Shown here: piece after piece, positions 1-7,758 of the stretch
Layout of the letters: every line of letters starts with the position of its first letter
Numbering within the stretch: position 1 is the first letter of the stretch
Source of the DNA: Idiomarina sp.
GTDB lineage: Bacteria > Pseudomonadota > Gammaproteobacteria > Enterobacterales > Alteromonadaceae
Length of the DNA: 64,000 nt
Assembly (NCBI GenBank): GCA_020831965.1
Contig: JAFIFP010000014.1
Location: forward strand, 1-64,000
Direction of reading: 5' to 3'
Notes under the pieces: generated by a model
The model's database searches: none
What the model was told of the DNA's origin: nothing
Seen by the model: only the letters and a program-made list of their open reading frames with translations
Made by a program: the position numbers and the translations under genes

Positions 1-226
1 GTTTGTGGAAAGCCTGAACGGTAAGTTTAGAAACGAATGCCTCAATCAGCATTGGTTTAGAACACTGGATGAAGCACGTTACGATATTGAGCAGTGGCAG
101 CGTCATTACAACGAAGAACGACCGCACAGCTCACTGAATTATTTACCGCCAGCTGAGTACGCAAAACAGGTGGCATAAAAACTGAAATCTCATTGAAAGT
201 GTGGTGTTATTTCAGGGGAAAGGTCA
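1..226 (+). mobile_element. Right end of an IS3-family insertion sequence (truncated by window edge)
   Basis: The window opens inside an IS3-family transposase reading frame that stops at 178. About 48 bp of non-coding sequence follows. The likely terminal inverted repeat is at about 203-226; read from the outside it begins TGACCTTTCCCCTGAAAT, a plausible IS3-type end finishing in 5'-TG/CA-3'. The left end and any target-site duplication lie outside the window, so the exact boundary is inferred. Confidence 0.6.
2..178 (+). CDS. IS3-family transposase OrfB, C-terminal fragment
   Basis: The last 58 codons of an integrase-core (rve, DDE) transposase are present. The stretch FVESLNGKFRNECLN, followed by the ERPHSSLNYLPPAEYA region, is the hallmark C-terminal part of IS3-group OrfB proteins. 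The E in FVESLNGKF matches the third catalytic acidic residue of the DDE triad. The protein would cut and join IS ends. The start lies outside the window, so integrity of the whole gene cannot be judged. Confidence 0.88.
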   Translation, partial: FVESLNGKFRNECLNQHWFRTLDEARYDIEQWQRHYNEERPHSSLNYLPPAEYAKQVA

Positions 227-449
227 TTTCATATTTAATAGTCTAGAGATCCACGAATACTTGCGTAAGAAAGACCCAAGTCTAGATTTTTGCTTGGAAG
301 GTAAAGAAAAATACGCAAAGTTACGGCAGGAATTTAAGAACTCATTTCCTAGCTCACATGATAAAGACTTCAATTTGCATGAAAGCATTGAAAAAGAAAC
401 TGATAGAAGGCTTGCTGAGAATAGAAAGCGTAAGCGTACTCAGCACTAA
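227..449 (+). pseudogene. C-terminal remnant of a gene interrupted by the IS3 element
   Basis: An open frame runs from the IS end through to a stop at 447-449 and encodes about 73 residues. They are rich in Lys, Glu and Arg and end in a basic tail (RLAENRKRKRTQH). The frame continues into the IS terminal repeat, and the only upstream start codons (GTG at 201 or 204) lie inside the IS. This suggests the downstream part of a disrupted gene, not an independent one. I do not recognise the family. A small gene using the IS-borne GTG cannot be excluded. Confidence 0.4.
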
Positions 450-507
450 ATGAGAGCGGTCAATTAAGGTGAACGCGTGCATGTGGATTTGTCCACTTCT
501 CCTAATA

Positions 508-540
508 AAAAGGCCAGCTTACGCTGGCCTTTGTCTTTTG
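508..540 (-). terminator. Rho-independent terminator of fadE
   Basis: The stem AAGGCCAGC / GCTGGCCTT has a 4-nt loop. Read on the minus strand it is followed by a run of T (TTTTATTAG), which places it as the fadE terminator about 35 bp past the stop. The plus-strand side also ends in TTTGTCTTTT, so it may work in both directions. Confidence 0.85.
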
Positions 541-571
541 CAATCCGTTGCTAACAGAAAGAGCGAGGGGA

Positions 572-3019
572 TTACGCAGCGCTCTTTTCTGTTTTCTCCA
601 CTGAATCTTTGCCGTATAAACCGGCTTTCAGATATTCTGGGTCGAAGTCGTCTACGTTGATAACACGTAAGCGGCCTGTTTCAGCGCGCTCTAATAAGGC
701 GACTTCTTCGTCAGTTAACACACCGAGTTCTTTACCTTTCACCGCAACGTCATGCAAGCGAATGAATGGAATCTTCTCGCCGCTGGCTTTCACCACTTTG
801 GCGTGCAAAGGTTCGGCAGCAATAATATCTTTCAGCACAGTTTCTAGATAACCGAACGGGCCTTCTGGCGCGATGAACTGTCCTTTACCTAAGCGGTCAC
901 GTGCAGCGTTTGGCTCCATCATGATGCGAGAGATCTTGTGATCTAGAACATCAGAAGGGGCTGAGACGATGCGACCAAATGGATAGGTGATCACACGCAT
1001 GAAACTACCGACACCACCGAAGTTGTCGAGCATTGCCCGCTGACTTTCCTGCAGCTTATACAGAGTGTCTTGCATTGCCCAATGCACTAACGGCAGGTCT
1101 TCTGCAGGACGCCCATCGTCTTCAAAGCGCTTGAGAATCGCAGAACCAATGTACAAGTAGCTCAGCATGTCGCCCAAGCGAGCAGAAACACGTTCTTTCC
1201 GCTTTAGTTCACCGCCGAGGACACCCATAGCAACGTCTGACAACAAGGCTAAGTTGTTACTAAAGCGCGTAAGCTGCTTGTAGTACTTCTTGGTGCTATC
1301 GTTTTTCGGTGCGCTGATAAAGTGGTAGCCACCTAAGCCATACCAGAACGAACGCAAGAAATTGCTGAACACAAACCCAATATGACCGAACAAGGCCTTG
1401 TCGAAGCGACGTAGACCTTCCGCGCCTTTGATCGAGCTTGCTTCCATTTCTTCCAGTACGAAAGGATGACAGCGGATTGCGCCCTGACCATAAATCATCA
1501 TGTTGCGGGTTAAGATATTCGCACCTTCTACCGTGATGGCAATAGGTGTGCCTTGATAGCCGCGACCCAGATAGTTATTTGGGCCTAAACAAATCCCTTT
1601 ACCACCATGAATGTCCATCGCGTCGTTCATGACTAAACGCAACTTCTCGGTCATGTGATATTTGGCAATGGCTGAAATAACCGACGGCTTCTCACCTAAA
1701 TCAATCGCAGTCGTTGACATGCTCGTGACTGCGTCCATCAGGTAAGCGTTACCGCCAATCCGCGCCATGGCTTCTTCAACACCTTCCATCTTACCGATAG
1801 GCAGTTTGAACTGACGACGAATGCGTGAATAAGCACCCGTCGCAAGCGCCAATGATTTCGCGCCACCAGCACTGTTTGACGGCAGGGTGATCGCACGACC
1901 CACAGACAAACACTCGACCAGCATCCGCCAGCCTTTGCCAGCCATTTTCTGGCCACCAATAATGTAATCGAGGGGAATAAACACGTCTTTACCGCGAATT
2001 GGACCATTATGGAATGGTACGTTCAGCGGGAAGTGACGACGGCCAATTTCCATACCTTTCGTGTCACGTGGGAGCAGTGCTGCGGTAATACCGAGCTCTT
2101 CCACGTCGCCAATCAATTTATCTGGATCGAACAGTTTGAATGCGAGACCGACGACGGTCGCAATCGGTGCAAGCGTGATGTATCGCTTATCGAAGTTCAA
2201 ACGAATACCAATCACTTCTTTGCCTTCCCATTCACCTTTACAGACTACGCCTGTATCAGGAATTGCGCCGGCGTCTGAGCCTGCTTCTGGGCTTGTCAAA
2301 GCAAAACAAGGAATCTCATCACCTGAGGCTAAGCGCGGCAGATAATGGTTCTTCTGTTCTTCAGTACCGTAGTGTTGCAGTAATTCGCCTGGGCCTAATG
2401 AGTTAGGTACACCGACGGTGCTGGCCAAAATAGTAGAATGTCCTGCAAGCTTCTGCAGAATGCGTGATTGCGCGAATGCAGAGAACTCCAAGCCACCATA
2501 TTCTTTCTTGATGATCATGGCGAAGAACTTGTGGTCCTTCAGGTATTGCCAGACTTCTGGAGGCATGTCCGCCAGTTCATGGGTCGCTTCCCAATCGTCT
2601 AACATTTTGCAGACTTCGTCACATGGCCCGTCTAGGAAGGCTTGTTCTTCTTCCGTCATACGTGGCGCAGGGATGGTATGCAGTTTTTTCCAGTCAGGGC
2701 TACCGCGGAACACTTCGCCGTCCCACCAGACGGTACCGGCTTCAATGGCGTCACGTTCTGTGTCCGACATTTCCGGCATAATCTTGCGGTAGACCTTCAA
2801 AATAGGCGAGGTCAATAAGGCTTTGCGGATGGGGGATATTACTAGTGGTAGTAATATCACGCCCGCAATAATCCACGGAACAAATGCAAATAAACCGAGC
2901 GCTGTACCAATGGCCAACATCACGGCTGTGCCCACGGTGAAAGCCACCAATGAAACACGATGATAAATGAGTGCACCCAATACAATTAGGCTTGCGATAC
3001 ACCAGAATGCGACGCTCAT
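572..3019 (-). CDS. fadE: Acyl-CoA dehydrogenase FadE
   Basis: This is the 815-residue long-form acyl-CoA dehydrogenase that starts fatty-acid beta-oxidation by FAD-dependent oxidation of acyl-CoA to trans-2-enoyl-CoA. E. coli FadE is 814 residues. Residues 1-60 form two or three hydrophobic segments, so the enzyme should sit at the inner membrane. The flavin/substrate motif [11 protein letters not shown] is at 241-251. [10 protein letters not shown] (497-506) holds the probable catalytic base Glu498. A FAD-contacting DIHGGKG stretch is at 469-475. A GGAG ribosome site precedes the ATG. The gene is monocistronic, with its own terminator at 508-540. A FadR-type operator overlaps the upstream region (3036-3052), so repression by FadR and induction by long-chain acyl-CoA is expected. 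Confidence 0.96.
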   Translation of the reverse strand: MSVAFWCIASLIVLGALIYHRVSLVAFTVGTAVMLAIGTALGLFAFVPWIIAGVILLPLVISPIRKALLTSPILKVYRKIMPEMSDTERDAIEAGTVWWDGEVFRGSPDWKKLHTIPAPRMTEEEQAFLDGPCDEVCKMLDDWEATHELADMPPEVWQYLKDHKFFAMIIKKEYGGLEFSAFAQSRILQKLAGHSTILASTVGVPNSLGPGELLQHYGTEEQKNHYLPRLASGDEIPCFALTSPEAGSDAGAIPDTGVVCKGEWEGKEVIGIRLNFDKRYITLAPIATVVGLAFKLFDPDKLIGDVEELGITAALLPRDTKGMEIGRRHFPLNVPFHNGPIRGKDVFIPLDYIIGGQKMAGKGWRMLVECLSVGRAITLPSNSAGGAKSLALATGAYSRIRRQFKLPIGKMEGVEEAMARIGGNAYLMDAVTSMSTTAIDLGEKPSVISAIAKYHMTEKLRLVMNDAMDIHGGKGICLGPNNYLGRGYQGTPIAITVEGANILTRNMMIYGQGAIRCHPFVLEEMEASSIKGAEGLRRFDKALFGHIGFVFSNFLRSFWYGLGGYHFISAPKNDSTKKYYKQLTRFSNNLALLSDVAMGVLGGELKRKERVSARLGDMLSYLYIGSAILKRFEDDGRPAEDLPLVHWAMQDTLYKLQESQRAMLDNFGGVGSFMRVITYPFGRIVSAPSDVLDHKISRIMMEPNAARDRLGKGQFIAPEGPFGYLETVLKDIIAAEPLHAKVVKASGEKIPFIRLHDVAVKGKELGVLTDEEVALLERAETGRLRVINVDDFDPEYLKAGLYGKDSVEKTEKSAA

Positions 3020-3035
3020 GTGATTACTCCTGAGT

Positions 3036-3052
3036 TTGAGGTCTGACCAGTT
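3036..3052 (-). promoter_or_regulatory. FadR-like operator upstream of fadE
   Basis: On the minus strand the 17-mer AACTGGTCAGACCTCAA lies 16 bp upstream of the fadE start codon. It matches the gammaproteobacterial FadR operator AACTGGTCnGACCnGTT in nearly every position; the only weak part is the 3' end. The position just upstream of fadE fits repression. This is pattern recognition plus knowledge of the FadR regulon; no fadR gene is in the window. Confidence 0.72.
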
Positions 3053-3187
3053 ATTCCGAAATTAGAACAATTTGCGCCATTTTGCAAGTTTGAAGTAAAG
3101 GAACTGAGCATTGAATTTGGGGTCTACTCTTCCAGTTGATACTATGTCAAGCTGCGCCAGCAGAAGCGCGTCAACCAAAGGTGATGC

Positions 3188-3949
3188 ATGAAGGAAGTAG
3201 TAATCAGGACGGTAGTAGGTATGGCTCTGCTGTTAACGAGCGGTAGTCTGCCAGTGTGGGCGTCTGTGGCGGTCGACGACAGAGCTGAAGCGATTAAGAA
3301 AGCGGAGTCTATGACTCGAGCCTACGTCGCTGAATATGATTTAAATCGCCGAGGGCGAAATCACGGGAACGCGGGGCGCGAGCTCACGCGCACGGATCGT
3401 GATACCTGGCGTTATCAAACCTTTACACGAGCTTCTGTTTTATTTTTATCTGATCGCCGTTACAACGACACGGAATTCCGATTGCGGGAAGGGCGCGTGG
3501 AACCCTTAATGTTCGAATACACCCGTGAAGGAACAGGGTCCAATCGTCACTTTTACGTTGAGTTTGATTGGGACGCGCAAACCTTAGTCCCGCGCAATGG
3601 TGATCGACTGGACGCAGAGTGGCGTGACCACCTTGTGGACGCCAATTCAGTGCTGCATCAACTACAAATCGACGTGGCTGCCGGCGGTGAAGAGTGGACA
3701 TATGAGTTAATAGATGATGACGGCGAAAATGCCGAATTCAGCTTTCGATTCGATGGTGAAGAGACGATTCGAGTTCCTTTCGGCACCATGGATGCCATTC
3801 GAGTCGTGCGAGTGCGCGACCATGATCGTCGCCAAACCCTCTTTTGGTTCTCGCCCATGCATAATTATACGTTGGTGAAAATGCAGCAGATAGAAGGTGG
3901 GAGAGAGCAAGCGCAGGTGGTTCTGCGCTCCTTGAAGTTTACAGATTAG
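3188..3949 (+). CDS. DUF3108 family exported protein
   Basis: This is a 253-residue protein with an N-terminal signal peptide (hydrophobic core about residues 8-25, probable cleavage after VWA). The body matches the DUF3108 pattern: a beta-rich domain with YTREGTGSNRHFYVEFDW in the middle and a VPFGTMDAIRVVRVR...TLFWFSPMHNYTLVKMQ end. The molecular role of this periplasmic family is not established. It is convergent with purN, 34 bp away, an arrangement I associate with related marine gammaproteobacteria. The ribosome site AAAGGTG lies shortly before the ATG. Confidence 0.82.
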   Translation: MKEVVIRTVVGMALLLTSGSLPVWASVAVDDRAEAIKKAESMTRAYVAEYDLNRRGRNHGNAGRELTRTDRDTWRYQTFTRASVLFLSDRRYNDTEFRLREGRVEPLMFEYTREGTGSNRHFYVEFDWDAQTLVPRNGDRLDAEWRDHLVDANSVLHQLQIDVAAGGEEWTYELIDDDGENAEFSFRFDGEETIRVPFGTMDAIRVVRVRDHDRRQTLFWFSPMHNYTLVKMQQIEGGREQAQVVLRSLKFTD

Positions 3950-3956
3950 TCGCTTG

Positions 3957-4001
3957 GGCTAATCAGCGGCATAGCCTCTCAGGCTAATCAGCGGCATAGC
4001 C
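3957..4001. repeat. 25-bp-spaced tandem duplication covering the purN stop codon
   Basis: The 20-mer GGCTAATCAGCGGCATAGCC occurs exactly twice, at 3957-3976 and 3982-4001. The second copy encodes the last codons and stop of purN (reverse strand). The first lies in the spacer before the DUF3108 stop. CAGCGGCATAGCCGCTG in the second copy is also a short palindrome that could act as a weak bidirectional terminator between the convergent genes. Confidence 0.9.
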
Positions 4002-4634
4002 GCTGGGCCCCAGCTTATCGCCATCAAGATAAGCGCCATCCTCACCTAACACTAAGCGCTCGGTGCAGAGCCAACGCACGACGAGTGGGTAAATCCGATA
4101 CTCTTGCTCATGGACACGCGCTTGCAGATCTTCAACGGTGTCGCCTTCGAACACGGGAATTTTGGCTTGCAGAACCACAGGTCCGCCATCGAGTTCTTCT
4201 GTAACAAAGTGAACACTCACGCCGTGCTCTTCGTCACCGTTCTCAAGCGCCCGCTGATGGGTATGCAGGCCTTTGTATTTCGGCAACAATGAGGGATGAA
4301 TATTCACCGCGCGGCCTGCAAACCGACTCACAAATTTGGGGGTGAGAATACGCATGAAGCCTGCGAGCACCACCACATCGGGCTGATAGCTTTCTACACA
4401 ATCCGCTAGTGCGGCATCGTAGGCCTCGCGGCTTTCGAAGTCTTTGTGGGACAATGCTTGCGTTGCAATACCGAGCGCACTTGCCTTATCTAATCCTGCG
4501 GCGGTTGGAACATTGGCAATTACTGCAACTACTTCTCCGGGAATACGGTCAGCTTGGCAATGTTCCACCAAGTTCACCATATTGCTGCCAGAGCCGGAGA
4601 TGAGAATGACGATGCGTTTGGTTGAGCTCGTCAT
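3984..4634 (-). CDS. purN: Phosphoribosylglycinamide formyltransferase (GART 1)
   Basis: This 216-residue enzyme transfers a formyl group from 10-formyl-THF to GAR, the third step of purine synthesis, in the cytosol. The phosphate-binding loop ISGSGSN is at 12-18. The catalytic triad is Asn111, His113 (in VNIHPSLLP) and Asp149 (in ELDGGP), equivalent to E. coli N106, H108 and D144. The ATG overlaps the purM stop by one base (TAATG), so the two genes are translationally coupled. The 3' end is part of a small duplication. Confidence 0.97.
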   Translation of the reverse strand: MTSSTKRIVILISGSGSNMVNLVEHCQADRIPGEVVAVIANVPTAAGLDKASALGIATQALSHKDFESREAYDAALADCVESYQPDVVVLAGFMRILTPKFVSRFAGRAVNIHPSLLPKYKGLHTHQRALENGDEEHGVSVHFVTEELDGGPVVLQAKIPVFEGDTVEDLQARVHEQEYRIYPLVVRWLCTERLVLGEDGAYLDGDKLGPSGYAAD

Positions 4635-5680
4635 TAAATAAATTCCACCCGAGCTTCGTTCTCTTGCTTATCAGCCACATGACCCAGCACCCAAGCCTGC
4701 TCGCCTTGTGCGTTGAGCAGAGCCACGGCTTGGTCTGCCTGTTCAGCGGGTACGGCAATCACTAAACCAACACCACAGTTAAAGGTGCGGAACATTTCGT
4801 CGCGGGCAATGTTGCCGTTGTCCTGCAGCCAGCTAAAGATAGTCGGCCAAGTCCAACTGTTCCGATCAACCACGGCCTTCGTGCCTTCTGGCAGTACTCG
4901 TGGAATGTTTTCTTGGAAGCCACCGCCGGTAATGTGCGAAATAGCGTGCACGTCAATGTTGCGAACCAGCTCAAGTACCGACTTTACGTAGATTTTGGTT
5001 GGCGCCATTAAATGTTCCCACAAAGGCTTATCGCCAAGTGGAGCATTCAAGTCGGCGTTGCTCACCTCAAGTACCTTACGAATGAGTGAGTAGCCGTTGG
5101 AGTGTGGGCCACTAGACGCCACACCAATCAAGGCGTTGCCCGCTGTTACTTTGCTGCCGTCAATAATGTCAGCTTTTTCAACTACGCCGACACAGAAGCC
5201 AGCGAGGTCGTAATCTTCGCCTTCATACATGCCCGGCATTTCAGCGGTTTCACCACCAATGAGTGCGCAACCGGATTGTACACAGCCTTCGCCAATACCA
5301 CTGACGACGGCAGCAGCGATGTCTACATCAAGCTTGCCGGTGGCATAATAGTCGAGGAAGAAAAGGGGTTCTGCGCCTTGCACAATGAGATCATTGACAC
5401 ACATAGCCACAAGGTCAATGCCAACCGTATCATGCTGTTTTAAATCTATGGCTAAGCGGAGTTTGGTGCCGACGCCGTCAGTACCGGAAACCAATACCGG
5501 CTGTTTGTAGCCTGCAGGAATTTCACAGAGGGCGCCAAAGCCGCCAATATTTCCCATGACCTCTTTGCGGTGTGTCCGCCGGGTCACGTGCTTAATCCGA
5601 TCAACCAGTGCATTACCAGCGTCGATATCAACGCCTGCGTCTTTATAGCTTAATGAAGGTTTCTGTTCGCTCACGAGCAT
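4634..5680 (-). CDS. purM: Phosphoribosylformylglycinamidine cyclo-ligase (AIR synthetase)
   Basis: This 348-residue enzyme closes the imidazole ring of FGAM with ATP to give AIR, in purine synthesis. The nucleotide-binding signature GTDGVGTK is at 66-73, and [11 protein letters not shown] is the conserved PurM active-site loop. Length matches E. coli PurM (345). It is the first gene of a purM-purN operon, as in enteric bacteria. I see no convincing PurR box in the 145 bp upstream. Confidence 0.97.
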   Translation of the reverse strand: MLVSEQKPSLSYKDAGVDIDAGNALVDRIKHVTRRTHRKEVMGNIGGFGALCEIPAGYKQPVLVSGTDGVGTKLRLAIDLKQHDTVGIDLVAMCVNDLIVQGAEPLFFLDYYATGKLDVDIAAAVVSGIGEGCVQSGCALIGGETAEMPGMYEGEDYDLAGFCVGVVEKADIIDGSKVTAGNALIGVASSGPHSNGYSLIRKVLEVSNADLNAPLGDKPLWEHLMAPTKIYVKSVLELVRNIDVHAISHITGGGFQENIPRVLPEGTKAVVDRNSWTWPTIFSWLQDNGNIARDEMFRTFNCGVGLVIAVPAEQADQAVALLNAQGEQAWVLGHVADKQENEARVEFI

Positions 5681-5825
5681 TCCTCTTTGTGCCTGGGCAG
5701 GCGCGGGGTGGCTTTGTCGGGTGCGTATTTTAGCAGCAGCTGGCCTTCGCTTGAATGGTTAAAGGAATATTTTTTCACCCCGAGCTTGCGAATCATGCTG
5801 TTTTGGCGTCCAATGCGAAGAGATT

Positions 5826-6959
5826 ATGACCCTTGGAAGCCCTATGACCGCCCGCCGGATTGTTCCAGCACATACCAACCACCTCGAATCTTTACTGCAG
5901 ATTAATCAACGCAGCGCGCCTTTCGATCGATTAAGTCGTCGTAGTTTTCGACGTTTTATTAATCATGATCAAGGGGAATGTGTCGTACTCGAAGTGGCAC
6001 AAGACGAAGGTTGGCTGACTGTTGGTTATGCAATTTTGTTGTATCGCAAAGCAACACGTTTGGCGCGTCTGTATTCAATTGCAATTGATATCGACTGGCA
6101 TGGCAAAGGCTTGGGTTCTGAGTTATTGAGCTATATCGAAACTCATGCGCGGGACACCCATTCGCTCTTTTTGCGCCTCGAAGTGCAAGACAGGGATACA
6201 CGTACCCTCAAGTTTTTCCATAAGCGTGGTTACGTCGACCTTGGCTTGAAAGCCGCTTACTTCGATGACAACTCCGATGCGCGGGTACTGCAGAAGCAAA
6301 CTCACTTCTTCGATTCCACCCGGGTTCCGCAACTCGTGCCTTACTTAACCCAGAGTACGGAGTTTACCTGTGGGCCCGCAAGTTTGATTATGGCCTTGGC
6401 GCACTTTGATAAAGCGGTGCCTCACCCAGAGTTTGAAGAACTTGAGATTTGGCGCGAAGCGACCACTATTTTCATGACTTCAGGACATGGCGGCTGCGGC
6501 CCTCATGGCCTGGCTCGTGCGGCCTTAAGACGAGGGTTGAATGTAACCTTGTGGGTGAGTCAAGCGGGTCCGGTAATGCTGGACTCAGTGCGCAATCCAA
6601 AAAAACGCGCTGTGATGTCGCGCATTCAGGACGCGGATATTCAAGCCTTGGAAGCCGCTTCGGTGGCGGTGAATATTGGCGATTATCATTTGGACCGCTT
6701 ACGTGCGGATCTTGCCGACGGCAAACTCGTGATTACCTTAATCAGTACCTATCAGTTTGACCAAACCAAGGCGCCGCATTGGGTCCTAGTAACTGCGGCT
6801 GATGAGGACTTTGTTTATATTAACGACCCCGATGATGACCTGTTACCTTGGCAAACCCAGACCGAGCGGCAGTATTTGCCCGTGCCAAACGAAACCTTTG
6901 TGAAAGCGTTTGGTTACGGCTCCAGTCGATTAAAAACCGCTTTGGTTTTATCTGCGTAG
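5826..6959 (+). CDS. GNAT acetyltransferase / C39-like peptidase fusion
   Basis: This is a 377-residue two-domain protein. Residues 10-145 are a GNAT acetyltransferase with acetyl-CoA loop WHGKGLGSELL (91-101). Residues 165-375 are a papain-like C39 peptidase fold (DUF3335 type), with an oxyanion Gln176 and candidate triad Cys182 (FTCGPAS), His318 (APHWVLV) and Asp334 (YINDPD). Such fusions are known in Gammaproteobacteria, often near RimK-like ATP-grasp genes, and a peptide-modifying role has been suggested. Here no partner is adjacent; the gene is divergent from purM. An alternative ATG at 5844 also has a ribosome site (GGAAG) and would trim six residues. The substrate is unknown. Confidence 0.85.
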   Translation: MTLGSPMTARRIVPAHTNHLESLLQINQRSAPFDRLSRRSFRRFINHDQGECVVLEVAQDEGWLTVGYAILLYRKATRLARLYSIAIDIDWHGKGLGSELLSYIETHARDTHSLFLRLEVQDRDTRTLKFFHKRGYVDLGLKAAYFDDNSDARVLQKQTHFFDSTRVPQLVPYLTQSTEFTCGPASLIMALAHFDKAVPHPEFEELEIWREATTIFMTSGHGGCGPHGLARAALRRGLNVTLWVSQAGPVMLDSVRNPKKRAVMSRIQDADIQALEAASVAVNIGDYHLDRLRADLADGKLVITLISTYQFDQTKAPHWVLVTAADEDFVYINDPDDDLLPWQTQTERQYLPVPNETFVKAFGYGSSRLKTALVLSA

Positions 6960-7019
6960 CACATTATGTAAGCATACACTTCAGTTTTTCTTTCATGTTA
7001 TTACGAACAGGAGTAACGC

Positions 7020-7622
7020 ATGGCAAAGGTTTTAGTTCTCTATTACTCAAGTTACGGTCACATTGAACAGATGGCGCAGGCGGTTGCGGAAGGCGCGCGC
7101 GCTGGCGGTGCTGATGTGGACATTAAACGCGTTCCTGAACTTGTACCCGAAGACGTGGCGAAAAATTCCGGGTACAAGACCGAACAATCTGCACCGATTG
7201 CGAAGCCCGATGACTTGAAAGAATATGACGCGGTGCTGTTCGGTGTGCCAACGCGATTTGGCATGATGGCCTCACAAATGAAGAACTTCATTGATCAGTG
7301 TGGCGGCCTATGGGCCAGCGGTGCCTTAATTGGTAAAGCCGGCAGCGTATTCACCTCGACGGCAACGCAACATGGGGGACAAGAGTCCACTATTTTGAAC
7401 TTCCATACGGTATTACTGCATTTAGGCTTCGTGGTGGTGGGCTTGCCTTATAGTTTCCAAGGTCAAATGACCCTTGACGAGATCACTGGCGGATCACCCT
7501 ATGGCGCATCGACCATCGCGGGTGGGGACGGTTCGCGCCAACCTTCAGAGAATGAATTGGCAGGTGCTCGCTTCCAAGGTGAGCATGTGGCGAAGGTTGC
7601 GAAGAAGTTAAGCGCAAACTAG
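7020..7622 (+). CDS. wrbA: NAD(P)H:quinone oxidoreductase WrbA
   Basis: This 200-residue flavodoxin-fold enzyme reduces quinones by two electrons using FMN and NAD(P)H, protecting against redox cycling. The FMN phosphate loop is [12 protein letters not shown] near the N-terminus. [17 protein letters not shown] and [12 protein letters not shown] are diagnostic for WrbA as opposed to flavodoxin. Length matches E. coli WrbA (198). The ribosome site AGGAG sits 6 bp before the ATG. It is a single gene between the GNAT fusion and the secreted nuclease. Confidence 0.96.
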   Translation: MAKVLVLYYSSYGHIEQMAQAVAEGARAGGADVDIKRVPELVPEDVAKNSGYKTEQSAPIAKPDDLKEYDAVLFGVPTRFGMMASQMKNFIDQCGGLWASGALIGKAGSVFTSTATQHGGQESTILNFHTVLLHLGFVVVGLPYSFQGQMTLDEITGGSPYGASTIAGGDGSRQPSENELAGARFQGEHVAKVAKKLSAN

Positions 7623-7680
7623 TCATTCATCGTATTTATAGCATTTCTCATATCCTCATGGTGGGGTCTTGTTCATACAA

Positions 7681-7698
7681 TTGACACTTCTTTGACAC
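7681..7698. promoter_or_regulatory. Direct repeat TTGACAC-N4-TTGACAC upstream of the secreted nuclease
   Basis: Two TTGACAC heptamers start 11 bp apart (7681 and 7692), one helical turn. On the minus strand they read GTGTCAA-N4-GTGTCAA, the 7-4-7 layout of a Pho box (consensus CTGTCAT repeats). The gene downstream is a nuclease that could release phosphate from DNA, which fits PhoB control. The orientation is opposite to the usual one for a rightward promoter. TTGACA could instead be a plain -35 element, though no well-spaced -10 is seen. Confidence 0.35.
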
Positions 7699-7758
7699 AT
7701 AGCTTGGTTATCCTCTCGCCAAGTACATAACTCATAAACGTCAATTGGAAGCCCCATC

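Noticed and set aside
5681-5825. PurR operator upstream of purM
   Set aside because: No match to ACGCAAACGTTTGCGT beyond isolated bases.
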